Shown one piece after another: positions 1 to 8,658 of a stretch of 64,000 bases of DNA. Both the position numbers and the translations under genes were made by a program. Origin of the DNA: Sphaerisporangium corydalis. Lineage in GTDB: Bacteria > Actinomycetota > Actinomycetes > Streptosporangiales > Streptosporangiaceae. The DNA is taken from positions 1 to 64,000 of the forward strand of contig NZ_JANZYP010000010.1 in NCBI RefSeq assembly GCF_025506355.1, in the 5' to 3' direction. The notes under the pieces were generated by a model. That model did no database searches. It saw nothing but the letters and a program-made list of their open reading frames with translations, and was not told the DNA's origin. How positions within the stretch are numbered: the first letter of the stretch is position 1; each line of letters opens with the position of its first letter.

Positions 1-156
1 CCACCCCCGAACCCCCCGAACCCTCGGCGGAGGCGAGGACGCGAGGACGCGAGGAGCCACCGGGGCAAAGCATGATCAGGCCGGGGACAAACCGGTGTCA
101 CGGGCACCCCGGAAGTCCGCTATTCTTCTTGCTGTCGCCGCGAGAGCGGACGACAC

Positions 157-238
157 GGCAGGTTGCCCGAGTGGCCAAAGGGAGCGGTCTGTAAAACCGT
201 CGGCTCAGCCTACGCAAGTTCGAACCTTGCACCTGCCA
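157..238 (+). tRNA. tRNA-Tyr (GTA)
   Basis: Class II tRNA with a 7-bp acceptor stem (GGCAGGT with ACCTGCC), a wobble-closed anticodon stem around loop CTGTAAA giving anticodon GTA, a long variable arm and T-loop TTCGAAC. CCA is not encoded directly after the discriminator A. The 3' half from base 186 is identical to a second copy at 21658-21715, so this gene is the integration site and its 3' end was probably supplied by the incoming element. Confidence 0.95.
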
Positions 239-243
239 CACCA
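186..243 (+). repeat. attL: left 58-bp direct repeat
   Basis: Starts in the tRNA anticodon stem and ends five bases past the discriminator base. It is identical to 21658-21715; flanking bases diverge at once (C versus T before, G versus A after). A degraded third copy lies at 23483-23533. Confidence 0.93.
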
Positions 244-250
244 GCGCAAA

Positions 251-287
251 GAGGCCCCTGACCAGCATGAACGTGGTCAGGGGCCTC
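251..287. terminator. Hairpin between tRNA-Tyr and int
   Basis: A 14-bp perfect stem (GAGGCCCCTGACCA with its complement) around a 9-base loop, between the tRNA and the convergent int stop at 362. It can serve both strands. A hairpin of related layout sits at the same place beside the remnant element (21722-21760), so it belongs to the element end. Confidence 0.8.
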
Positions 288-361
288 TTGCTATGTGTCC
301 GGTTGTCTACGGCTCGCGATGGCTCTCTACGGCTGATCGTTCCCAATACGTTCCCACGTGC

Positions 362-1744
362 CTACGAGGCCGTCGCGTCCCAGATACGGCGCATCGCTTC
401 CCCTTGCTGCCCGTGGATGCACGTGGCGTAGACCCGCAAGAGCACGTCTACGCTGTGCCCTGCCCACTCGGCGACCTGTGGAGCGGGCACGCCGGCGTTG
501 AGCCATGTGGACACGGCCGCGTGGCGTAGGGCGTAGGGCACATCCATGAGCGGTGAGGCGGCTTCCTCGGGGGTGAATGCCTTCTCTCTGGCCTCGTGGA
601 AAACCTTCAGATAGGCGCGGTCGGTCATCTCTCCCCCTCGGGGGCCGATGAACACGCGCCCATCGGGGCCGGTGCCGAACTCTTCCAGGTGCGAGCGCAA
701 GAGAGTGACCAACTCCGGATGGATCGGTACGGGTCGTGTCTCGCCGTCCGCTCGATGCTTGAGGGCGCGACGCTCCCGCGGCTGGCCGTTGTTAGTCCAG
801 CGGCTACCGGCGCGCGGTTCGGCGTTGGTGAGTCGCATTTCTCCCCATCCTTCGCCGGGCAGGCTTGTCAGGTGTGCGCGGCGAATGTCTATGACTTCCT
901 CCGGGCGTAGCGCGGCGTAGTACATGCACCCGAAAAATGCCTGCATTCGTTCGCCGCGCTTGCCGTGCTTGCGTACGGCCACGAGGAAACGGCGGGCTTG
1001 TTCCACGTTGATTACCGTACGCGGATCCACAGCGCTCATGGTCCGGGGTTTGGTCCACTTCACGCTTTTCAGCGGGTTCCCTGGCAGCGCGCCGATCTCC
1101 CGCGCGTATTCCATTGCGTTGTTGAGAACCATCCGCTTCCGGTTGGCAGTATTCGCGGCGGCCAATTCGCCGCTCTTAGTTCGGCTGATTCGATCGAGCA
1201 CGGCGCGGGCGAGTGTGGCACCTCTACCGGGTTCGCTGAGCGCAGCTAGCGGAATGGTGTGTTCTTCGAACCAGCGCAGCGCTTCGGCATGCTCGGGGGA
1301 CGGTTCGCTCTTGTCTCGAATGCGCGTGCTGTAAGCCCACCGGAGAGCGCCCCGGCGGGCATCCCGGGATGGTTGGCCGCTATCGCTGGTCAAGAGTGCT
1401 TCGGTGGCGTCGGTGAGCGCTTCGGCGATTCCGCGACGGTGATTCGGTGAGGCGTAGGGCCATTTCGTCTCTACGTAGGCGAGGGTGAAGGCATACCAGC
1501 TCAGGGGCGACTTCTCTCGTGCCCATGAAACGGGGCGCCCCGTGCGCATGTCGAATGCTTCACCCTCGCGTGAAGCAGTCATCAGCTTGGAGCGGAATGC
1601 GTCGGCTTGCGCCGCCTTCCTCAGGGTCTCTTTCCGCAGCTCACCCCCGACCCTCCATAGCACGCGGAATGAGGTGATGGTCCCCTTGGCGTTCTTGCGC
1701 GCCTCAATCTTGTACACGCGCACGTCGTACGTGGTGTCTTCCAT
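362..1744 (-). CDS. int: Tyrosine site-specific integrase
   Basis: 460-aa phage-type integrase expected to recombine attP with the tRNA-Tyr attB. The catalytic core is at the C-terminus: Arg280 in AALRPEEV, Arg407 in YALRHAA, His430 in WAGHS and Tyr439 in LLRVYA. The N-terminal ~220 residues look like arm-binding and SAM-like core-binding regions. The open frame continues upstream, but ATG 1744 is chosen because it overlaps the xis stop as TGATG, implying translational coupling. The gene lies next to attL, as expected. Its last ~150 residues are closely matched by the pseudogene at 21824-22280. Confidence 0.95.
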   Translation of the reverse strand: MEDTTYDVRVYKIEARKNAKGTITSFRVLWRVGGELRKETLRKAAQADAFRSKLMTASREGEAFDMRTGRPVSWAREKSPLSWYAFTLAYVETKWPYASPNHRRGIAEALTDATEALLTSDSGQPSRDARRGALRWAYSTRIRDKSEPSPEHAEALRWFEEHTIPLAALSEPGRGATLARAVLDRISRTKSGELAAANTANRKRMVLNNAMEYAREIGALPGNPLKSVKWTKPRTMSAVDPRTVINVEQARRFLVAVRKHGKRGERMQAFFGCMYYAALRPEEVIDIRRAHLTSLPGEGWGEMRLTNAEPRAGSRWTNNGQPRERRALKHRADGETRPVPIHPELVTLLRSHLEEFGTGPDGRVFIGPRGGEMTDRAYLKVFHEAREKAFTPEEAASPLMDVPYALRHAAVSTWLNAGVPAPQVAEWAGHSVDVLLRVYATCIHGQQGEAMRRIWDATAS

Positions 1745-1932
1745 CAGGCGGCAGAGTCCTCTCGGGCGTCTAGCCAGCGGTCCAGGTCGGTTCGGCGAAT
1801 CCGCAGTGAGCCGTTTGGGAGGGTGATGCAACGAGGGCCGTTCTTCTTGGCTCGCCATTCGTAGAAGGTTGAACGGGAGATCTGGAGTTCGGCACATACC
1901 TCGCGAACGGTGAGCTTGGCGGCCGTGAGCAT
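1744..1932 (-). CDS. xis: Excisionase-like helix-turn-helix protein
   Basis: 62-aa MerR/Xis-type winged-helix protein. Residues 7-30 (TVREVCAELQISRSTFYEWR) form the helix-turn-helix and the following residues, including LPNGSLRIRRTDLDRWL, the wing. Such proteins bias the integrase toward excision. It lies directly upstream of int and overlaps its start by one base; the upstream DUF3987 stop is only 18 bases away, so xis and int probably ride on the long replication/transfer transcript. Confidence 0.9.
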   Translation of the reverse strand: MLTAAKLTVREVCAELQISRSTFYEWRAKKNGPRCITLPNGSLRIRRTDLDRWLDAREDSAA

Positions 1933-1950
1933 TCGGCAGGCTCCCTTCGG

Positions 1951-3516
1951 TTATTGCTGTGCGCCAGACAGGCAAGGGTGAACGGTGTAGGCGGGGGAAG
2001 GGCGGCGGCCGGGGCCGGTACGTGGCGGTTCGGGTTCACGCTGGATCCAGCCGAGTTGTTCGAGTAGATCGAGCGGTGTTTCCAGGTCGGCCACCTTGCG
2101 GAATCGCTTGCTGGCCACCCCGCGGAATGCCTCGCGGACGGTGAAGCGTTCGGGGCGGGTGCGTTCGAGCCAGGTGTGGACGGTACGTGCGGCTTCTAGG
2201 TCGGGGTCGGCGCCCATGGAGTCGAAGGCGGCCAGGGCGTGTGCGGTGAAGTATTCGCCGAGGGTGGCGGCGGCGTTCATGGTGTCGGCGGTGATGGGGT
2301 GTCGCCAGCCGTCGTCTATGTGCGCGGCGAGGTGGATGAGGCCGGCGATGCGGGTGACGGCGCCGTCGAATTTGCCTGCCCAGTCGGCGATGTGGCCGAG
2401 GTCGCCGGAGTCGGGGCGTAGGCGGGGTTCGGTGCGGTGGCGGTGGGCGGTGAAGACCTCGGCGGCTTGGGGGGAGAGGGTGAGTCGGGCGGGGTCGTCC
2501 CAGTCGTGCATGCCGATGACGAGTTGCCGGAGGTTGGTCTCGTATCGGTCGGTGACGTGCTGTGGTACGGGCGGGGGGTCGATGCGGCGGTATCCGACGT
2601 TGCTTTTCGGCAGGCTGTAGAGGATGCGTCCCAGGAGGCCCTTGCCGCGGAAGCCGGGCATGTTGGCGATGTCGGCGATGATCTCGGGTTGGACGGCGAG
2701 ACCCAGGGTCAGCGCGGCGTGTTCTACGTGTTCGGTGCGGCCTCGCCGGTCAACGATGAGGGTGTCGCCGGCGTGGCCTTTGAGAAACAGGTCCAGGTTG
2801 GGGATTCCGGAGTAGCGGCCGGCGACGGTGGCGAAGATGCCGCCCTCGGCGCTGAGGACGGCGAGGCGTCCGCCTTGTTCGGCCAGCAGGCTGGCGGCGG
2901 CTTCGGGGGTGATGTCGTCGGCCACGAGACGCGGTTTGACCGGTATCTGGATGCTTTCCACGGCCAGTGCGGCGCTTTGGGCTTCGGCGACGGCGGACAG
3001 TGCGGCCTCGCCGCGCGCTGCTGTAGCGGCACGCGCGGCTTTATCGGCGGCTTCGACGGCGAGGCGGCGTGATACCTCGGCTTCAACGATCTGCGGTCCG
3101 ACCCTGTTGAACAGGGCCTTTTCGGCTTGCCGTAGGGGTGAGGTCATGTCGCGGAACACGGCCGACTTTCGCGAGCCGGGCGGCATGGCGACCATGACGA
3201 ACAGGTTGACCGGCTCGACCCACGAGCCGCGGACGTTGACCACGGCGCGTCCCCCGGCGGCGGTGGACAGTGCGGCCATGGCGACGCATCCCGCGAGGTC
3301 GAGCGGGGTTTGGGTCTCTTCGGCGACTGCGGTCATGTGGTCGGCGACCCAGGCGGGGAACACGTGCGCGGGGAAGGGCGGCAACTCGGCGCGTTGCCCG
3401 AGCGGCACGGGTGTGTCCCACACGTGCGGGCGTGCGTGCAGTTTGGCCAGCACCTCGCTGGCGCCGACCTGGTGAAGGATGGCGTCAGCGCTGATGTCGG
3501 GTCGGTCGGTGCTCAT
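1951..3516 (-). CDS. DUF3987-family replication protein
   Basis: 521-aa protein resembling DUF3987 (YfjI-like) proteins, which accompany Prim-Pol proteins in actinomycete elements and are thought to act as the helicase-like half of the initiator. Residues ~107-120 hold a P-loop-like PPGSRKS after a hydrophobic strand. An Ala-rich helical stretch (~140-185) and an RGKGLLGRILYSLPKS segment follow, and the C-terminus looks like a small winged helix (FTVREAFRGV). The start overlaps the Prim-Pol stop as ATGA, so the two are translated together. Family assignment is by remembered sequence pattern. Confidence 0.75.
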   Translation of the reverse strand: MSTDRPDISADAILHQVGASEVLAKLHARPHVWDTPVPLGQRAELPPFPAHVFPAWVADHMTAVAEETQTPLDLAGCVAMAALSTAAGGRAVVNVRGSWVEPVNLFVMVAMPPGSRKSAVFRDMTSPLRQAEKALFNRVGPQIVEAEVSRRLAVEAADKAARAATAARGEAALSAVAEAQSAALAVESIQIPVKPRLVADDITPEAAASLLAEQGGRLAVLSAEGGIFATVAGRYSGIPNLDLFLKGHAGDTLIVDRRGRTEHVEHAALTLGLAVQPEIIADIANMPGFRGKGLLGRILYSLPKSNVGYRRIDPPPVPQHVTDRYETNLRQLVIGMHDWDDPARLTLSPQAAEVFTAHRHRTEPRLRPDSGDLGHIADWAGKFDGAVTRIAGLIHLAAHIDDGWRHPITADTMNAAATLGEYFTAHALAAFDSMGADPDLEAARTVHTWLERTRPERFTVREAFRGVASKRFRKVADLETPLDLLEQLGWIQREPEPPRTGPGRRPSPAYTVHPCLSGAQQ

Positions 3517-4460
3517 GCCGGGTCCCGGGGTTGGCGTTGCCCGGAGTCGAGCCCGGATCGGATGGTGGCGAACGCTTCACCGGCGGTGAGCCCGATGATC
3601 TCGGCGGCGATTTGGAGCGTTGTCTCGGCCAGATGGCGGGGAAGTAGTCCGCCGCCGGTGAGCAGGCCGAGGGCGAATGCCGCGGCATTGAGTGTGTCGT
3701 TGCGGGTGCCGGGCTGTGCGGTCAAGACCTGATCGATCTCGCCGCGGAGCGCTCCCAGGGCGTACCCGGCGGCGCGGTCTCCGCCTGTCTTGGCCAGTAC
3801 GTCCCCCACGGAGGTACCGGCCGGTCGGGGGGCGGGCGTGGTTTGCGTCAGTCTCGTGGCCAGCCAGGCGGGCAGGGGTGCCGGGGTGGCGGGGTTGATG
3901 ACCTCGTAGGGGCCGGTGCCGTCTGGCAGGTCTACGTAGCTGCCGGGGCCGACGACGTAGCCGCCGGATCCTCGTGTGTCGATCAGCCAGCCGAGGCCAC
4001 GGCCGCGGTTGCCGGCGGTGTTGCCCAGTGTGGTTCCGGGCGGGGCGGTGTAGTACAGGTGGGTGCCGCCTCGGCGGGTGCGGACTTGGAAAGTCTCCAG
4101 CGTGGGGGACGGCTGTCCGGCTTCCTCGCAGACCAGGGCGAGCACGTCTGCCCCGTCGTTGACGCCGGGCCGATCCCATGCGGGCGGGGGCGTCTCGCCT
4201 GGCTTGGGGGTGTCCAGATCGAGCACCACGAGCCCGGACGGGCCGGTCGCAATCCCGATGTTGTAGGGCCGCCGCCCCCAGATCCGGCGGATGAGTTCGG
4301 GGTCGGTGGTGACGTGGCGCTCCCAGTCGGTGAAGCCCTTGAGGGGCACCTTGTTGTGCATGGTGAGGGGGAAGACGTGCCAGCCGCGGGCGGCGGCGGC
4401 CAGCGCGCAGGCGGCCAGGCGCGTCCGCGAGGTGGGTGATATGGGGTGGGCGGTGGTCAC
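3513..4460 (-). CDS. Bifunctional DNA primase/polymerase (Prim-Pol)
   Basis: 315-aa AEP-type primase-polymerase that can prime and extend DNA at an element origin. Motif I is the acidic VVLDLDTP following GIATGPSG; motif II is RRGGTHLYYT; motif III lies around IDTRGSGGYVVGPGS. GTG 4460 is chosen because AGGAG lies five bases upstream; a GTG at 4466 would overlap that site. The stop overlaps the DUF3987 start by four bases. With the neighbouring DUF3987 protein it forms a replication initiation pair, common in AICEs that lack RepSA. Confidence 0.85.
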   Translation of the reverse strand: MTTAHPISPTSRTRLAACALAAAARGWHVFPLTMHNKVPLKGFTDWERHVTTDPELIRRIWGRRPYNIGIATGPSGLVVLDLDTPKPGETPPPAWDRPGVNDGADVLALVCEEAGQPSPTLETFQVRTRRGGTHLYYTAPPGTTLGNTAGNRGRGLGWLIDTRGSGGYVVGPGSYVDLPDGTGPYEVINPATPAPLPAWLATRLTQTTPAPRPAGTSVGDVLAKTGGDRAAGYALGALRGEIDQVLTAQPGTRNDTLNAAAFALGLLTGGGLLPRHLAETTLQIAAEIIGLTAGEAFATIRSGLDSGQRQPRDPA

Positions 4461-4567
4461 GGTCACTCCTGTCGATTGACGGCGCTTGAGCGGGCTGCGA
4501 ACCGGGGCCGGACCCCCTCTTGCCGGCCTAGGAGGGCGGGCTCGTAGGCCATGGAGAGGGGGCCGTG

Positions 4568-5653
4568 TCATGCCGCGCGTTGCGCAAGGGTCGGCGCCGT
4601 GCCTGCCATGTGGGCGCCGAGTAGGAGTCCGTAGGCGTGGTGTGCCTGCTGGGGCACTGCGCCGTTGCCGATGATCCTCAGTTGCTCTGTACGGGGGAGG
4701 TCCAGGTCGGTGACGTGGCCAGAGGGGAGGCCCATCATCCACTCGCCGAACTCGGGGTTGAGGCGGCGGTTTCCCCGGGTGCCGGGTTCGGTGGGGCAGG
4801 GCGCGGGCCGTCCGGTGATGGTTTCCCAGCGGTGGATGGCGGGGCCGTAGTCGGTGCCGTCAGTGGCGATCCACCGTTCGTCCAGGCGTACGGCTTGGCC
4901 GGGCAGGTAGTACCGGCCGCCGCCGTCACGCTGGTTCGGCCCGCCGTGGGGGCCGTCCGACGCCTTCGGGGTGGGCAGCAGGTTGACCACCACTTCGTTC
5001 AGCGGCCGGCTGTTGACGCCGATCAGGTTGGAGGCGCCGGACTTCCAGTCCCGCGCCGCTTGGGCGAGGTGCCAGGGCCGCCAGTTCCGTCCGAAGTCGT
5101 CGGGGTCGGCATCAGCGGGATGGGCGACGCAGAACCACCGATCCCGCGCGTGCGGTGCCCCGACTTCGGGGTCACCAGCTCGTAGACATGTCCATCGCGC
5201 GTCATACCCGAGCGCGGCCAGGTCGGCGGCGACGACGTCCAGCCCGCGGGAGCGGATCGCCGCCACGTTCTCCAGGAACACGAGACGCGGTCGAAGGACG
5301 CCCACAGCCGCAGCGACGTTCTTCCAGATCTTTGACCAGCGGCCACCGATTCCGTCCCTTCGTCCGGCGTTGGAGATGTTCCGGCACGGGAACCCTGCCC
5401 CGACCACGTCCGGCCGGTAGAAGTCCCGTACCGCGTGCCAGTCGGCACCGGTGATGTCCCCCAGGTTCGGGATCCCGGGGTGGTGGGCGGCGAACACGGC
5501 CGCGGCGAACGGGTCGTTCTCGGCGAACGCCACCACGCGGGTGCCGATCCCCGCGCCGATCGCGATCTCCAGTCCGCCGTAGCCGGCGCACAGCGCCAGC
5601 ACCCGTTGCGCCGGTGCCTGAATGCGGGAGGGCGTGGCGGTGAGGGGGCTCAT
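4568..5653 (-). CDS. DNA (cytosine-5-)-methyltransferase
   Basis: 361-aa C5 methyltransferase. Visible motifs: I (LCAGYGGLEIAIG, SAM binding), II (FAENDPFAAAVF), IV with the catalytic Cys (GAGFPCRNIS), VI (FLENVAAI), VIII-like (GAPHARDRWF) and X (RIIGNGAVPQQ). The target recognition region is the variable stretch between VIII and X. ATG 5653 overlaps the polymerase stop as ATGA; the much longer open frame upstream is only the polymerase read in another frame. No restriction endonuclease is nearby, so it is an orphan enzyme, plausibly shielding the element from host restriction after transfer. Confidence 0.92.
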   Translation of the reverse strand: MSPLTATPSRIQAPAQRVLALCAGYGGLEIAIGAGIGTRVVAFAENDPFAAAVFAAHHPGIPNLGDITGADWHAVRDFYRPDVVGAGFPCRNISNAGRRDGIGGRWSKIWKNVAAAVGVLRPRLVFLENVAAIRSRGLDVVAADLAALGYDARWTCLRAGDPEVGAPHARDRWFCVAHPADADPDDFGRNWRPWHLAQAARDWKSGASNLIGVNSRPLNEVVVNLLPTPKASDGPHGGPNQRDGGGRYYLPGQAVRLDERWIATDGTDYGPAIHRWETITGRPAPCPTEPGTRGNRRLNPEFGEWMMGLPSGHVTDLDLPRTEQLRIIGNGAVPQQAHHAYGLLLGAHMAGTAPTLAQRAA

Positions 5654-7512
5654 GCGGCGGCCCTCATGCTCGCTGAGGTGCCGCCGGGCAGGTGACCCCA
5701 GTGGGCGCCGAGGATCTCGGCGTCGGCCACGATCGGCACTCCGCGGAAGGTCAGGGTCATGGCGTCTCGCAGGGCGGTGCGGAGGTGTTCGGCCTTGGCG
5801 GCGGGGGCTTGGATGATGACTTCGTCGTGGACGAACAGCCAGAGTTTGGCGGTGGGGTGGCGGGTGGCGAAGGTGTAGACGGCGGCGAGCAGGAGGTCGC
5901 GGGCGGTGGATTGGACCATGTAGTTGCCGTTTGCGTAGCCGCGGGCGGGGTCGGCGGGGATGCGGCGCCCGCTGGGGGTGGTCACCGTTTTCTCGGTGGC
6001 CAGGCGTGCGGTGTAGGCGATGACGTTCGGGTAGGTGGTGCGCCATCGGGCGATGACCTGTCGGGCGACGTCGGGGGTGACGCCGGTTTGATCGGCTAGG
6101 GCGGTGGCGCCGCCGCCGTACAGGGTGCCGAAGGTGCATCGTTTGGACACGGTGCGTTGTTCGGGGGTGAAGTTGGGGCCGTACATCAGGGCGGCGGTGG
6201 CGTCGTGGATGTCGACCCCGGAGGCGATGACGCGTTTGAGGGTGGGGTCGTCGGCCAGGGCGGCGGCTACCCGCACCTCTACTTGGGAGAAGTCGCAGGA
6301 GATCAGGACGTGCCCGGGGTCGGCGGCGAAGCACCTGCGGAGCCGGGGGTCGTGTTTCTTGAGGGTTTGCAGGGCGGGTGCGGTGATGCTCATGCGGGCG
6401 GTCTTGGCGCGCAAGGTGTTGATCTGCGGGTGGACCCGCCCGGTCGGGTCGGCGGCTTGGATGAAGGACTTCAGGTTGTGGATCAGGTTGGAGGTCCGTG
6501 CCATGGTCAGACGTGCGGCCACCAGCTTGGCCACCACGGCGGGCAGCGTGGTGGCGTGCTGCTCGGTCAGGGCGGTGAGGGTGTCGGCGGTGATCTGGAG
6601 GCGGTCGGTCGGGGTGCGGGGCATGCCGGTGATGCCGGCGGCGGTGAGTTGGGTGTCCAGCCAGGCGGCGAAGCGGGGTGAGGCGCCGCGGAAGCACAGG
6701 GCGGTGGTGATCCGCGTCTCTGCGGCGGCGTGCTCGCCCTGGACCTCGGCCAGGAGGGTTGCGGTATAGGGGCGGTCGAGTTGCAGGCCGCGGATGGTGA
6801 TGGCGGTGGCGCGGGCGGCGAGCCACTGTTCCATGTGGACCAGGTGGGTGAAGGCGCGGCAGCGTGCCAGTAGTGCCGGGAGCAGGCGTCGCGCGTAGAG
6901 GGCGTCCAGCCCGGCGTAGACGACGTACGCCTCATCGTGGGTGGGTAGGTGGTTCCAGCCCCAGACCAGCCAGGCGTTACCGGCGCGGTGGCCGGATGGT
7001 GCCAGGGCGCGCATGCGGTCGTGCAGTGCGGCCTCGGCGTCGCACAGGCCGTTGTCGAGGTGGCGGGCGGTCAGTTCCTTGAGCCCGTGGCCGGCGCGTT
7101 CGTCGGGGTCGATCAGCTTGGAGATCAGGTGGGTGTCGATGACGCGCTGTCCGAGGGCGATGCCGAACACCGCCCAGAGCGCTACGGGGTCGTAGTTGGT
7201 GTGGGTGACGAACCGCCGGGCGGGGTCAGCCAGGGTGGCGCGGATCGCGGCGTTCTGGGCGGGGTCGGCAGGGTCCAGGACCCACGCGTGGGTGGCGCTG
7301 GCGAACTGGACGAGTCGTACGGTGAAGCCGGGGGCGAACTGGCGGGGGCCCTTGTCGTTGATGGCGCTGGTCTCCACGTCCAGCCCCAGCATCTCCTCCC
7401 CGGCGGTGAACGCGGTGAACGCGCGGGGGTCGAATCCGGCGGGGGTGTGGACGGTCAGGGTGTGCCCGCCGATGACGCGCACGTAAGCGGCCGGGGGCGG
7501 GGCGCTGGTCAT
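5650..7512 (-). CDS. Family-A DNA polymerase (PolI-like, with 3'-5' exonuclease domain)
   Basis: 620-aa DNA polymerase I-type enzyme without the 5' nuclease domain. The N-terminal ~220 residues are a DnaQ-like exonuclease (LGLDVETSAI, THTNYDPVALW, YAGLDALYARR). The C-terminal half has polymerase motif A (SCDFSQVEVRVAAALA), motif B (RTVSKRCTFGTLYGGG) and motif C (LFVHDEVI). ATG 7512 overlaps the upstream 87-aa gene stop by ATGA and precedes recognisable exonuclease sequence. A dedicated replicative polymerase is more typical of phages than of small conjugative elements, and here it sits between SSB and the Prim-Pol block. Confidence 0.93.
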   Translation of the reverse strand: MTSAPPPAAYVRVIGGHTLTVHTPAGFDPRAFTAFTAGEEMLGLDVETSAINDKGPRQFAPGFTVRLVQFASATHAWVLDPADPAQNAAIRATLADPARRFVTHTNYDPVALWAVFGIALGQRVIDTHLISKLIDPDERAGHGLKELTARHLDNGLCDAEAALHDRMRALAPSGHRAGNAWLVWGWNHLPTHDEAYVVYAGLDALYARRLLPALLARCRAFTHLVHMEQWLAARATAITIRGLQLDRPYTATLLAEVQGEHAAAETRITTALCFRGASPRFAAWLDTQLTAAGITGMPRTPTDRLQITADTLTALTEQHATTLPAVVAKLVAARLTMARTSNLIHNLKSFIQAADPTGRVHPQINTLRAKTARMSITAPALQTLKKHDPRLRRCFAADPGHVLISCDFSQVEVRVAAALADDPTLKRVIASGVDIHDATAALMYGPNFTPEQRTVSKRCTFGTLYGGGATALADQTGVTPDVARQVIARWRTTYPNVIAYTARLATEKTVTTPSGRRIPADPARGYANGNYMVQSTARDLLLAAVYTFATRHPTAKLWLFVHDEVIIQAPAAKAEHLRTALRDAMTLTFRGVPIVADAEILGAHWGHLPGGTSASMRAAA

Positions 7513-7772
7513 CGGGCCTCCTGCGGGTGGCAGGCCGGGCAGGTCCACAGGACGGGGGCCGAGGCCGGGAGGACTTCCGGCGTGCGGCACCTCTGGCAGG
7601 CAGGCGGCCGGGGGCGGGGCAGGGCCGCGGCGAGCCACAGGTAACCGTCGCCGGCGAGTGCGGCGTCGCTGGCGGCGGGGTCGGCGCCCGCGGAGGTCAC
7701 ACCGGATATCGGGGTGTCGGTTTCGTGGTCGACGGTGAACAGGACGGCCTGATCGGCGGGTGTGGGTGTCAT
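7509..7772 (-). CDS. Small zinc-ribbon protein (87 aa)
   Basis: 87-aa protein of unknown function. The acidic N-terminal half (FTVDHETDTPISG) resembles no family I know; the C-terminal half has two Cys pairs, CQRC and CPAC, separated by 21 residues, typical of a zinc ribbon. A good AGGGAGA ribosome site precedes ATG 7772. The stop is embedded in the polymerase start (ATGA), so a polymerase accessory role is a reasonable guess, no more. Confidence 0.7.
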   Translation of the reverse strand: MTPTPADQAVLFTVDHETDTPISGVTSAGADPAASDAALAGDGYLWLAAALPRPRPPACQRCRTPEVLPASAPVLWTCPACHPQEAR

Positions 7773-7842
7773 GGTGGTGTCTCCCTTCGTCGGAGCCTCG
7801 GGGCGGGTGGGGTGCCGCCCCGAGGCGCGTTCAGGGGCAGGG

Positions 7843-8328
7843 TTAGAACGGGGGTTCGTCGCCGTTCCAGGAGCTACCGGGCGCGCCCGCCGCGGCCGGG
7901 GCGGGGGTGTTGGAGGCCCACGGGTCGCTCTGCGGTGTGGCCGGCGAACTGGCGTCGCCGTTGCGGGTGGCCTTGACGGGCTTGGCGGTGGCGAAGCGCA
8001 GGGAAGGGCCGATCTCGTCAACGGTCAGTTCCACGACGGTGCGCTTGTCGCCCTCGCGGGTCTCATACGAGCGCTGGGACAGGCGGCCGGTGACGATGAC
8101 CCGCGCGCCGCGGTTGAGGGACTCGGCGACGTGGTCGGCCATCTCGCGCCAGGCAGAGCAGCGCATGAACAGGGTGTTGCCGTCGTCCCACGCACCGGCT
8201 GCGCGGTTGAAGGTGCGCGAGGTCGAGGCGACGGTGAAGCCGGCCACGGCCAGGCCGCTGCCGGTGAAGCGCAGTTCGGGGTCGGTGGTCAGGTTGCCGA
8301 TGATGGTGATGGTGGTCTCGCCGGACAT
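7843..8328 (-). CDS. ssb: Single-stranded DNA-binding protein
   Basis: 161-aa SSB with an OB fold over residues 1-110 ([54 protein letters not shown]), a Pro/Ala linker and the acidic tip DEPPF used to recruit partner proteins. It is the element's own copy, expected to coat single strands during replication. Its first nine codons and upstream leader recur almost exactly at the start of the next upstream gene. Confidence 0.96.
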   Translation of the reverse strand: MSGETTITIIGNLTTDPELRFTGSGLAVAGFTVASTSRTFNRAAGAWDDGNTLFMRCSAWREMADHVAESLNRGARVIVTGRLSQRSYETREGDKRTVVELTVDEIGPSLRFATAKPVKATRNGDASSPATPQSDPWASNTPAPAAAGAPGSSWNGDEPPF

Positions 8329-8603
8329 GAGCGGGTCCCTTCCGTTGGGTGATCAGGTCAGCGGACGTTGAGCAGGCGGGTACCGGTGCGGGGGCGGCGG
8401 CCGTTGCCGGCGCAGGTGGGGCACCGGGCGTCGGAGTGGGCGAACACTCGGCTCAGGCGGTAGCCGGTGCCACGGCAGGGGCGGCAGCGAACCTCAGGGC
8501 TGCGGGTCAGCGCGTGGCGGTAGCCGACGACGGCGAGCGCGACGGCCGGGGGCAGGGCGAACAGGGCGATGGTGATGGTGGTCTCGCCGGACATGGGCGG
8601 GTC
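8302..8603 (-). repeat. Duplicated translation-initiation segment (two 36-bp copies)
   Basis: Bases 8302-8337 and 8568-8603 match at 35 of 36 positions. Each covers a start codon, its first nine codons and the preceding 8-9 bases. One belongs to ssb, the other to the 78-aa membrane/zinc gene, and similarity ends abruptly on both sides. Confidence 0.85.
8358..8594 (-). CDS. Small TM plus CxxCxGxG protein (78 aa)
   Basis: Residues 1-9 (MSGETTITI) are identical to the SSB N-terminus, then one membrane segment (IALFALPPAVALAVVGY), then two DnaJ-type zinc motifs, CRPCRGTG and CPTCAGNG. ATG 8594 is chosen because the leader and first codons duplicate those of ssb. Function unknown; a membrane-tethered zinc-finger peptide. 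It shares layout with the 72-aa product at 8983-9201. Confidence 0.65.
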   Translation of the reverse strand: MSGETTITIALFALPPAVALAVVGYRHALTRSPEVRCRPCRGTGYRLSRVFAHSDARCPTCAGNGRRPRTGTRLLNVR

Positions 8604-8658
8604 GTCCTTCCATCGGGGCGGGTCGTGCGGGACGCCGGCGCGGCATTTCACGGGGTTG

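Noticed and set aside
4568-5653. Restriction-modification system
   Set aside because: No endonuclease gene is adjacent; the GIY-YIG gene lies 15 kb away in another transcript, so an orphan methyltransferase is the simpler reading.
4568-6826. 752-codon open frame as one large protein
   Set aside because: The N-terminal half is Arg/Pro/His-rich and antiphase to the polymerase; only the part from 5653 shows methyltransferase motifs.
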